Below, one piece after another: positions 11,701 through 22,400 of a DNA stretch of 64,000 bases. Each line of letters begins with the position of its first letter. The first letter of the stretch is position 1. The position numbers and the translations under genes were made by a program. The notes beneath the pieces are model-generated. The model had not been told where the DNA came from, made no database searches, and saw only the letters and a list, made by a program, of their open reading frames with translations. The stretch comes from Diospyros lotus (Eukaryota > Streptophyta > Magnoliopsida > Ericales > Ebenaceae). The DNA is taken from NCBI RefSeq assembly GCF_014633365.1, contig NC_068351.1:14018907-14082906 (forward strand). The letters run 5' to 3'.

Positions 11701-12540
11701 AGAATTTAAAATATACAAAAATAATTTTGATTTCCCTTATAATGTAGAAAAGTTAAAATTGATTAATGATGATAATTTGAAAAAAATTTATTTAAATCTT
11801 GAAAACATTTTAAAACATTACATGTCTTTGATATTAATAATTTAGATTTATTTTTAAAATTAAAAAAATTATAACCATGAAAATAAAAGCTCTTGTCATA
11901 CTAAATTTTATAAAAAAAAGAGATAAATTATCTTTCAAATGCATGAATAATTATAAAATATTATTAATTATTCATGTTATTGTAATTTTAACAACAAAAA
12001 CTTAAATTTAAAATTAATAAAAATTTATTTATGTTCAACTATGTTACAAAAAAAATTAAGTAATTTGACTATATTATTGATTGAAAAATATTTATTTTTA
12101 AAACTTAAATATAAAATTTTAATTAAAGATTTTATATTTTAAAAATAAAAAAATAAATAATTTTAAATATTTATTTATGTTATTAAAAAATCATCAAAAT
12201 AACTGTTACCTAATATTATAAATATTCTTAAATCAGCCGCAAAGCAACAAACAAAATAATAACTCCAACAAATGGGTCATATCAGCTGAAAACTAGGTCA
12301 CTTGGGTCCCACCAGCAGCCATGTACATGCCCCCTTTAGCCAATTGCAAAATTGATTCAAAATTTGGGTTACTTGAGTCAGTCACCTAACATATATTCTC
12401 ACTCATTAATTTTTCAAGTTATTTTAAGTATTTGGATTTGAAGGTACCATTATCTCCTAGTTAACAACCACCAAACAACTCTCAGTTAACACGCTATATA
12501 CCCCATTGATACGTCTATTTTTTACTTATCGCACGTTCTT
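8751..12540. other. Long AT-rich intergenic stretch, no gene seen
   Basis: No open frame above about 60 codons and no domain seen. At about 8951-8962 the words TTATCAGAGCTCG resemble an initiator tRNA-Met primer-binding site, which may be the trace of a decayed LTR element, but no LTRs were found around it. The rest is AT-rich with many short homopolymers. Confidence 0.45.
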
Positions 12541-13530
12541 CTTCTCGTTTTCAGGTCATTTTCTGTTTTAATTTTTGAAAATATTGAAAACATGTTTTAT
12601 TTGTTATTTTTTAAAACATAATTTCGAAAACAAATAAAAATTTTGTTAAAGAAACCCAAATGTTATTTTGGGTATTTTCAGTGAAAATACACTAAAAACA
12701 CAAAACAGATGCAAAACGCAGATAACAGACCCTTCCCCCCGCGGCACACACACAGACCCACTCCCTCTCTCCCCCCTATATCTTCTCTCCATTATCCTCT
12801 TCTCTTCTAGCCATCAACAGCCATTGTCACCGCCACTGCCGTCGACCTTCAACTCCATCGCCACTGCGAGCAGCGCCTTCCAACGCCATCGCGACCAGTA
12901 CTGCAACCACCGTCATTGACCTAGCCCCCCACAGCCATCACCATCGCGACTAGCACCCTCTTCCGCCATCGGGACCAGCACCCCCCACCGCCATCGGGAC
13001 CAACGCCCCCATTGCCACCACGACCAGCGCCCCCACTGCCACCGCCATCGCCATCGGGACCAGCGCCCCCATTGCCACCGCCACCAGCGCCCCCCCCCCC
13101 CCCCAACACACAGAAAACCCTAGATGAAGCCTTGCGCTCCCTGATTTGATTTTGTTTTTTTTTTTGTTATTTAATTTTTTTTATTTATTAAACTGAATAT
13201 GTGATATGTTTTGTTCGTATTGATTTTCTTAAATGATATTTCTAAGGTTGTTGATTTTTTATTTTATTTTATAATTTAAAGTATTTGAATCAAATTTCTA
13301 ATTTATTAATAAAAAATTATAATTTATTTTAAATTAAATTTATTAAATAAAATATCATAATAGCAAAAAAAAATCATTTTTAAAATTTCAAAACTAACGC
13401 GTTTTCTAGTTTTCTGTTTTGATAAATAATTTTTCAAAATGATAAAAAGAACGCATTTTCAAAAATTTCAAAACAAACATTCAAAACACAAAATTCAAAA
13501 ATCAAAACACAAAACTAAAACATAAAGAGA
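12540..13530. mobile_element. Possible Pack-MULE-like DNA transposon
   Basis: Both flanks of the GC-rich minisatellite island carry the same AT-rich words in inverted sense: GTTTTAATTTTTGAAAATAT on the left, and on the right a run whose complement reads GTTTTGATTTTTGAATTTTG. A related pair of flanks occurs at 16030-16995 (TTGATAAATAGTTTTTCAAA there, TTGATAAATAATTTTTCAAA here). This suggests a family of terminal-repeat elements, one copy of which has picked up a GC-rich insert. No target duplication was identified and there is no transposase frame. Confidence 0.35.
12720..13125. repeat. GC-rich minisatellite-like island
   Basis: Short units built on CCATCGGGACCAGCGCCCCC recur four or five times from about 12965 to 13090 with small changes, between a CT-rich stretch (12725-12810) and AAACCCTAGATGAAGCC at about 13116. 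The open frames crossing it on both strands (proline/histidine-rich on +, glycine-rich on -) follow from the repeat and are not taken as genes. The CT-rich lead and AAACCCTAG-ATG look like the 5' part of a plant gene. Confidence 0.6.
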
Positions 13531-13588
13531 ACACCACCTTACTTTCTCTCATTTTTGAGATGAAGGATTGTCTATTTGTATTAAGAAA

Positions 13589-13792
13589 ATATTTAACACT
13601 TGCCCCCGGGCACAAGTTCAACGGTTTCAAAGGCATATTCTGTATGCTTGCGTCGTCAAGTAAGGTGAGTTCGATTTCAGGCCGTGTGAGTGCATATCCT
13701 GATTTACCTCATTTGTGATGGCTCAGGAACGGGCCGACAGAGAACACTCGTGATGGTACGTAATCTAAAAAATATATATATATTTAACACTT
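13589..13792 (+). mobile_element. tRNA-derived SINE with 13 bp target duplications
   Basis: The element body runs from 13602 to 13779 (178 bases) and is flanked by identical ATATTTAACACTT at 13589-13601 and 13780-13792. The head CACAAGTTCAACGG resembles a pol III A box, and GTGAGTTCGATTTCAGGC about 50 bases later a B box. The 3' end is a short A/T tail (CTAAAAAATATATAT). The clean target duplication, tRNA-like boxes and length all fit a SINE. I do not recognise the family. Confidence 0.65.
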
Positions 13793-14099
13793 TCACAATT
13801 TTCACGTGGTACAATCAATAACTATTCATTTATAACCATAATACATTATACAAGCATTGGCACTACCGTCACCATTTTTAGATGGGACTGTCAAATCAAA
13901 TTTATTTATCAAAAGCATACTCTTGTTTATCATACATTACAAGCAATGTCTCTTGGATCATAGTATTCAAACAATATTACAATTAAACAAGCATAAATTG
14001 TGATGACAACCAAATTGAAAAAGATGCCTCATACATGTCTAATACGTTATTACAATTGAACAAGTATCAAGCATTTCGAGAACTTATGTCTCCAATGTA

Positions 14100-14370
14100 T
14101 CCAAGATATTAGACACCTTAATGTATTGAATCGTATTTATCTCTTCTACCACTTTTTCTTATTGATCATTCTCGTAAATTTCGAACACAAGGAAGTTTAA
14201 TGATATCTTTCTTGTAATGTGGTCGTGTAACAAAACACATGTAAATATAATTTTATTTGGGACTTTCATAAAATACTTAGGTCTTTTTCTGAGCATTTTC
14301 CATCTCATATTAAGAAATCTAAAACATCTCTCAATCACATTTTTAGTAAATGAGTGCTTGTAATTAAAAA
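14100..14370 (-). pseudogene. Decayed PIF/Harbinger transposase fragment
   Basis: Reading the - strand from about 14368 gives a peptide with the words NYKHSFTKNVIERCFRFLN, then MRWKMLRKRPKY and CVLLHDHI. These match the C-terminal third of PIF/Harbinger (DDE_Tnp_4) transposases, where a conserved NxRHxxxRNVIER-type stretch is followed by a basic segment and a CCxLHN-type ending. The N-terminal DDE part is not visible and no terminal repeats were found, so this is a fragment of a dead element. Confidence 0.6.
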
Positions 14371-14636
14371 TTTATTGAGCTATTAAAAGATTATTTTATA
14401 TTCATTTCGATCAAATGATAATGTCAACCGCTATATAGAGTCAAGAATCCCCCCGCCGCTTGGGTACCCAAAATCACATATATAATAAAAATCTATATAA
14501 ACAAAAATTTTAAAGTTTAATCTTAAGTTACTAAGTTTGAATTTTAACAATTTAATGTATTAGTAATTAATCTTTAACTTGAGGTATTTTCAAGTCATAA
14601 GTCAATTCTTTGAGATTTAGCATCTAAAAAATTTCG

Positions 14637-14860
14637 AGTAATGCTATTTGCACATAACACCCCCATTAATCAGTTACTATTACACCCATCACTTGAATGA
14701 TTTAATGAGGGGTGTATTGATAATTTATTTAAATAATAAATGTAAATACTTGAATGAATTACTAATACACCCTTTTCTTGAATGATTTTTTGAATGATGT
14801 ATTGCTAATTAATTAATGCATTATCAATCTAAATGTACAAGTACCATTATTTACCTTTTA
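14637..14860. repeat. MITE-like element with ~20 bp inverted ends
   Basis: The left end GTAATGCTATTTGCACATAA and the complement of the right end, ATAATGGTACTTGTACATTT, agree at most positions. The inside holds ACACCC and GGGTGT words in inverted order. Just after it ATCTAAATGTACAAGTACC and TTTACCTTTTAATTTATCAA each recur, suggesting a local duplication of the right end. Confidence 0.4.
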
Positions 14861-16029
14861 ATTTATCAAATATCTAAATGTACAAGTACCCTTTAGATAT
14901 GAAATTTCGAATCTCATATCCAAAGGGTATTTCTTTTCCTAATCCATCTACACAGCGTTACATATTATTTTACCTTTTAATTTATCAAATATCTTATCCA
15001 AGCTAACAATAAAGAACGCATAACCACTCACCTTCAACATTTCTTTGCCTTCCATACGTTTAATATCCTTTTCTTGTGTGTTAATGGTTAAGGACAAATT
15101 TATCTGAAAAATTATATCACATTCCCATCACTTGGAAAGTCACTTTCCCAAGTCTATGGTTAAGAAAGTGATTTTCATAAACATAGGAATGTGATTCCCA
15201 TTAAAAAGATATAATTTTAAAAAATTAACATTCTAAAAGTAAGAATTACTTTCTCCCTAATTAAAATATCAAGAATTGAGAGGTAGTATTTAACTAAAAG
15301 GTAGTGGTAGAGTTGAAAAGTAAATTTTACATGAATTGTGCTGAATGTTTAGTTCTGAATGTAAATAGACTATGATCACATTCGAATTTACTTAAAAAAT
15401 ATATCATGGGGAACATTACTCATCGGGAAATTAGTCGACCGAAAGCTCAAAAACTCCAAGTGAATAAAATAAAATAAAATAAATCTGAAGAGTTGCGAAC
15501 AAACACAATGAAAAAGGTAATTCCCCATTTGATAGGGCTAGTGCTTCACCTATGTTAGCAGTACCCTCTCACCAATCTACCAATTTATTATAATTGTTTT
15601 AATTAAATGCCAAGGTTCACTCTCCTGCAACAAAAAATACTTCTATGACAAGGCGATTATCAATTAGAAAGTGGTGTAGATTGGGGCAAATATATGGAAA
15701 GAATTATAAATACAAGGCATTTGGTTTTGGTATGTTTCCAAGTTAAATTTTTAGTGTTGGACTTGGGATCTTGGTGTCCATTACTCTTAGGCTAAGTCAC
15801 AACCACCATTCATCCTTACCACCATTCATCCTTAGGGAACTCTGTGAAGGGTATTCTTGTAATTTTTCATAAAATCAAAATGCCCCAAGATGGCCCAATT
15901 AAACTAATTTTCTAGGTCTGCCACCAATTGATATTTAAATGTATTTTATATTGTAAATGCATTGTTTATCTAAATATGAAAAACAAAATCACACCCAATT
16001 GTTTTCACAATCTTTTAGTTCATTGTAAA
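14861..16029. other. AT-rich intergenic stretch, no gene seen
   Basis: No coding signal. A short inverted pair (ATCACATTCC near 15117 and GGAATGTGAT near 15185) may mark a small MITE, and an AAAATA simple repeat lies at about 15467-15482. Confidence 0.45.
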
Positions 16030-16995
16030 ATTATTTTTAAAATTTTAAAATATTAAGACCGGTTATTTTTGTTATTTTCAGATTATTTTTAATTTTTAAT
16101 TTTTTAAAATAATGAAAACACGTTTATTTTATTTTTTTCAAAAATATATTTTTAAAAACAATAAAAAAAATTTATAAAAGAAATTCAAAATAATAAAATA
16201 TTATTTTAGTTGTTTTCAACCAAAACAATCTCTAAATCCAAAACATGAAAAACAAAATCTATTTTCCATGTTTTGACTCTAAAAAAGAAAAGGGATAAAA
16301 AGAAAAGAAGGACAAAAAATTTATTCTTAAATTTTAAAAATAAAATTATATATTTATTTAAAATTTTAAAAATATAGTATATTTATATTATAATTAAAAA
16401 TATAAGATAACATATAGTATGTTATTAAGTATATTACATATATTATGTATAATAATATTTAATATAAATTATCACTCTGATTTCAGTATTTTTTTAATTA
16501 AATTTATTATTTTATTTTAATAGTAAAATTTTTATTAAAAAGAATTAATTTTATCATTTAATTATTAAATTTATTAAATAAAATATTATAAAATATTCTT
16601 TCTCAAAATTCTAAAATAAATACGTTTTCTAATGATATAATCTTATAATTTATAATTACATTATATAATATTAGTTCATCTCTTTAATTTTTATTTTAAT
16701 GATTTCTATTTATAATCACATTATGATCGCACTTACTTTTTTTTTAAGTTAATTTATTTATTTATTTAAAATTAAATAATTTTTGTTTGAATAATTAAAT
16801 TCATTTAATAAAATGTCATTAAAAAAATATTTTTTAAATTTCGAAGATAACACGTTTTGTAGTTTTTTATTTTGATAAATAGTTTTTCAAAATGACAAAG
16901 ATAACTCATTTTTAATTTTTTAAAAATAAACTATCAAAATAAAAAATAAATTTAAAACTTAAAATTAAAAAATAATGAGAACGCAGCCTAACGCA
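16030..16995. repeat. AT-rich terminal-repeat element related to 12540-13530
   Basis: Shares edge words with the element at 12540-13530 (GTTATTTTCAGATTATTTTT at the left; TTGATAAATAGTTTTTCAAAATGACAAAG and a final GAGAACGC at the right, shortened here). The middle is AT-rich and non-coding. Ends and target duplication are uncertain. Confidence 0.3.
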
Positions 16996-17689
16996 TTAAG
17001 TATAATGTGATATTTGAATTTTTACATAAAAGCAAATAAGTAAACATTTACATTGCGGGTTTATTTACTAGTTTTTTTATTGAATAATTAAATCTGTAAT
17101 TAGAAAATAAAAAAATCAATTTCTAATTTTTAACTTTGTTCTATAATTTGAAAACATAAAAAAAGTATATTTTTATATTCTTAAACATTACATGAATTTG
17201 CACTTTCTAACAAACTGCAACATATTTTAGCTTTTGTCACAATAACTAGTAAGGTTTGATTTCTATTAAAATTCAATCTATCTTTTGATTTTTTATCAAA
17301 TCAAATTAACATCTGACATAACATACATTAATATAAATATTAAAATTACTTGATTGTAACGCTTATATTAGTTTTAATATCAAGTAATTTTGGCATATTA
17401 ATTAGACATTATTTTGTATGACTTAAGGTAAAGCTCTAAGCTTTGACTTATAAATATTTTTTAAAAATAGAATAATGCATTAATAAAAATTGTAAAAAAA
17501 TCAGAAGAGGAACTCATTTTAACAAAAATTAAAATGTAATCTTATGATAATAAAATTTAAAATTAAAATATTGTGATTAATTTGACAATAATTACATGAT
17601 TTATCCATTTTTGAAACATAAAGGGTTAAGTTTAGTTGTAAATATATGATTATGGGATGTTTTTTAATTAAGATAAGAGCGAGAAAATA

Positions 17690-18470
17690 TCAGATATGTG
17701 AAGTATTTTAGATGTTTGGTCTTTCTTAGTTGTTTGTTAAACTTATTTGACTTTTTTCGAAAAAATCCTTATGTGATCTCTTTTATCCCTATTTCAAGAT
17801 AAATTTATCTGATCTCACCCCTCAGATAAATTTATCTGATATTTTGCAGATAAGTCTTAATTACATATATATCTCTTGTAGGATAGTTAATGCTATTTAA
17901 TATATTTTAAAATTTAAATGACATTATTCCTTTGATCAATTTTTAAAATTTAAATTTATCTCTTTATATATATTTTATTAACTAATACAATTTCTTTCAC
18001 TAATTTTTAAATTATTTTATTCAATTTTATATTTTATTATCTATTATGAAAATATGTTTTGGCCATTTTTAATTATCTAGGTGAAATTATTGTAATTCCA
18101 ACAATAATTATTTATACTTTTTAATTCTTTTTTAATTTATTTTTGAACGTGAATTTAAAAAATAAAATATTATTTTTAATTTTAATTTTTTGACAATTTA
18201 TATTAATCATAAAATATTATTTTAATCATAAATTTGTCGTTGATATTAACAAATAATTTTGAATGAATTTGATAATAGGAATATTTTAATAAAAAACTCT
18301 TAATAGTTATCACATATATTAACAAATACATAGGAAAAAAGTATAATTATTAGTAGTTTTTAAAAAGCTTGATAAATAATTTGATAGAAATTTTAGAATA
18401 TTTTGTAGACTTATTTTAATTTAAAAAATATTTTAAATTTATCTTTTTTATCTTACTTATTTAAAAATTA
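17690..18470. repeat. MITE-like AT-rich repeat, long form
   Basis: Shares with 3290-3560 the words TTTGTTAAACTTAT, the repeated AGATAAATTTATCTGAT and the closing TTTTAGAATATTTTGTAGAC. It directly precedes the 5' region of the GATA gene. No coding frame. Confidence 0.35.
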
Positions 18471-19472
18471 TAAAATATTTGTACCCGAAGACATCTTGCA
18501 AACCCAATCAACCCCAATGCAATACAGATAACTGTGTATGTGTTCAGGTTTTGAAATCTCGAGGCTTCTTCCTTTGTTCGATCCATTGTCTCGGCAACCA
18601 AACAGATCCAATTTCCTATGCGCGTCATACTTCTGTAGACGATTCGCGCGCAGACGTCGGCTTCTAGGCGGGGCCGAGAGAATATAGAAGAAGAGAAGAA
18701 ATCGTTTGCGGAGGAATATAGGAGGGAAGGATGGAGAAGTAGGTTGTGGTTAGTGTGTACTTGGTTTGACTAGCGGCATCCGGCATCAGTAGACAACCTT
18801 TTTTCCCTCCTCGATTAGGAATTGTTTTTCGAACATTGAGAAACAGGAAAAGCGAAAAGAGAAGAGAGAGAGAGCTAAGACCTCGCTTTTCTATGGGTAC
18901 TCAAAAAACCCTAGAGTTACGAAGGTTTTGATTTTCTCGCTCGCTGGACTTTCTCTTCTCCGTCGAAATCTGACCGTGTTTGCCTTCTCCCCTTCTCCGC
19001 CGGCGCGCAGGTTTAGGGTTTTTTACTTTCTGATTCAGCTTCTCGGATCAGGAGGCATTTGATGATAGCTGATATTTTTGTTGGATTGCAGCAGGCCCTA
19101 TCCTGAACTTTGATGGTATTTGTTTGGGATTCACTATTGACATTTGAAACAATTTTCTGATTCCCACGGTCGGCTGTTTTGTTTGAAAATTTTTATCTTC
19201 TTACCCTTTGTTTGGATTCTACGAAGACTGTGGAATGCGAAAGAGAACTGCAATTGCCCATTTTTTTTCTTTTCCTTTGAGTTTTCTCGTCTCAAAGGGA
19301 CATTAACCTTGTAAAGCTAATTTAGTTGTGTTGTAATATAGATGCAATCAATATGGCGGAGATATGATTGATTGCGGGACTCTGATATTGATGCGAGGAT
19401 CAATTTAGGCAGGTAGATGAAATAGGCAGTGTTTCTGAAAAATTTGGTTTTGGTTACGTATTTTGAGAGTAG
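18471..19472 (+). promoter_or_regulatory. Promoter and 5' leader of the GATA gene
   Basis: Composition rises from AT-rich to mixed. GAAGAAGAG and GAGAGAGAG purine tracts (18680-18880), AAACCCTAGAG at about 18908 and GGTTTAGGG near 19010 are typical of plant leaders. A GT-AG leader intron is plausible (for instance ending at TTGGATTGCAG near 19091) but cannot be fixed without transcripts. The short open frame at 18479-18667 has no known domain. Confidence 0.45.
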
Positions 19473-22400
19473 ATGGATAGCATACATGGGAGTCAAGGCA
19501 GAATACACATTCCAGAACAAGCAATCCACCACCAGGTACATTACATGCAAGAGCAGCATGATCATCATTTGTTGCACCATATGAGTGACGGCAATATGAT
19601 GGAGCATGATGATCACGACAATAATGGTGGTAATGGTGGGGAGAGTGAAGGTATGGAGGGGGAAATGCCTTCAGATCATGGGAATCTGTCTGATAATCAC
19701 AACTCACTGGTTGTTCGTGGTAGCAGTGAGAGCAATGACCAGCTGACTCTCTCTTTCCAGGGTCAAGTTTATGTTTTTGACTCGGTCTCACCTGAAAAGG
19801 TGATTTCTTCTATTCACACTCTAATTTCGTTGCGCCTCTAACATTTTGTCTGTTCACTTTATTTTCCTGTGGTGTTTGTATGTATGGTATGATGCAGAAC
19901 TGGATTGAACTTGATGGTTTAGCAGCCATTTTTTTAAGGAGCTTTCGTAATTATTAATATCTAACGCATGCTGTTCTTTATGAAACTTTTGATTATGACA
20001 CAATATTGCAGATGAGTGAAACGTGTACTTCAGTGTAACTTTTTATTGATAAATGCAATCATACTTGTTTTTGATTTCTAAATAATTTGAAATTTGACAT
20101 GATCAATGAACACCATTGTCATGTACTTAGGCTATAAGGCTCTTACAATAAGGGGGGATTAGCATAGCTGATGGAGTGTTGTACCTAGCTATAGCATTAT
20201 AGTTGTACTCAGAGATTGGTAACCGTTTTTGGTGCCAATCTTTTGCTGAGCATTAGTATAAAAGGAATTGACCCAGCCATTTCAAATCATTGAATACAAG
20301 TTGAAGTGATATGATTTCTCGCCTCTCTCTCTCTCTCTAGATCCTTCCCCCTCAATTCTCAAATTCTCCACCCTCTCCCTCACTTTCCCTGCAAAATTCT
20401 CTTCTCAAATAGCTGAGAATCCTCTGTCAGATCTAGGATCTGACAACCACTTTTGCTCTAGTGTCTTGCATATATTCTAAAGTTTTGGCAGACAGACACC
20501 CAGCCAGGATAAAAGGAGCTTACAGCAGTTTCATTCAGTGTCATTATCAGTATCTAGTATATTAAAGAATGTGGAATATGGGGATCGTGGATACTCATCA
20601 CATTCTATTATTTCATTTTGAAATTGTTACCTGCAATGTATATGTGCTCTTGTTTCAGAACAAATTAATGTTTTTGCTCTCATTTAGTTTTCAAGATTTA
20701 GTTCTGACTATATGTTATGCAATTACATGAAATGGAGCAATTTATGTTTGTCTTTTTTTATGCAATACCTCTTTTCCCCAGAAAATTGACTTGACCACAT
20801 TAATGTCATGATTAATAGCATTTGTTGATGTCCATATACTCTTTATTTCTGTTTGTTTTTCAGTTCACTTTTCTTTTTCCCCTTCTAATTGAGTTCTCAT
20901 TGGAAGAATGGCTTTTAATTTTCTTGGTTGATGCTTTAGGTTCAAGCTGTACTTCTATTGTTGGGAGGCCGTGAAGTACCTCCTAGCATGCCTACTGTTC
21001 CAATGGGCACTGATCCAAATAACAGGGTATGTGTACCTTCATTTGATTATGTTTTGTATTTCATGATTTTTTTAATCTTTTCTTTCTCCTAATAATAATG
21101 AGAGCATTTAACCAGGGATTGTCCAGTACTCCCCAACGCTTTAGTGCGCCTCAGAGGTTGGCCTCATTGATTAGATTTCGTGAAAAGAGAAAAGAACGAA
21201 ACTTTGACAAAAAAATTCGTTATTCTGTTCGTAAAGAGGTTGCACTCAGGTATAGTAACTTCTCTTCAATGTGTTTTTTGTAAAAATTGAATGGCCTTAT
21301 TGATATCCTCATAGATGAACTACATGTAAATTTTCTAGGAAATATTGATCTATGGCTTCAGAACAGTTTAGTTCTACTAAGGTTGTGATCTTCTTTATAA
21401 AATTTACATGTAAAATTGAATGGTCTTATCTATTTCCTTATAGATGAACTACATGTAAAAATTGAGGTGTTATTCATCAAGCATGGTGTCAACATTATAC
21501 TGTTAAGAAAATTGAATGGTCTTATTGATTTCGTTATAGATGAACTTCATGTAAATTTTCTAGGAAATTTTGATCTATGGCTTCAGAACAGTTTAGTGCT
21601 ACTAAAGTTGTGATCTTCTTTAGAAGGTACTGCTTGGATATATAACAAGGCATGTTGAAGTTACTCTTACAGCTCATTTGTTTTGGGGATAGGTTAGTGA
21701 TGGGATAAAGTTAAAGATGATATAAAACAGCCATGTGATAGATGATATCATTCTATGTTTGGTAAATGAGGTATAAACTAATGTTATTCCCATCTCATGT
21801 TTGGTATGTTAAATTGTGAACGAGGTATTACTGTCAATTAATTGCCAAAAAGATCAATTTGCCCATTTGCCCAAATATATTATAATTATAAAAATATATT
21901 TTTGAATTACATAAAATATATTTTAATTAGAAAAATATATATCTAAATATGATTTCAATATAGATATAAATATTATAAATAATACAAAATTTTAGAAATA
22001 CAAAAGAAAAAATCATCTAATTTTCATTATATGATTTTTAGATTGATCTGAAAAATAAAAAATTGAAAGAAGAAAGTGGTGTTGGCCAATGGCAGAAGAA
22101 GAGGAGAGGAGGAGATGGCTTGATGGTTGAGTCGACCAGAAGAAGAGATCAAAGGTGAGAGGGAGATTGAGAAGGCAGAGGCAGTGGTTCTCGGAGATGG
22201 AGAGAACCAAGAAAGGATGGTGGTTGGTGGTAGTTGATGGACTCATTTGGCCTTGCCAATGGATGATTGGCATTGATGATTGACACAACCTGTAGAAGAT
22301 GGGGATTGAACAAGAACATTGCCAGTGAGATCAAAGAAGATGGGAGGATGTATAAAAGAAGAGAGAGGATCGAGAAGGTGCATTATTAAGGAGAGAGAAT

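Noticed and set aside
12668..13109. Glycine-rich (-) and proline/histidine-rich (+) open frames
   Set aside because: Both come from translating the GC-rich minisatellite; no domain, and they exist on both strands.
19317..19791. Antisense open frames over GATA exon 1
   Set aside because: Shadows of the His/Asp-rich first exon; tyrosine/histidine-rich composition mirrors the complementary codons.
22013..22334. Two overlapping - strand frames of 61-91 codons
   Set aside because: No domain; they lie in a non-coding transposon-like stretch.
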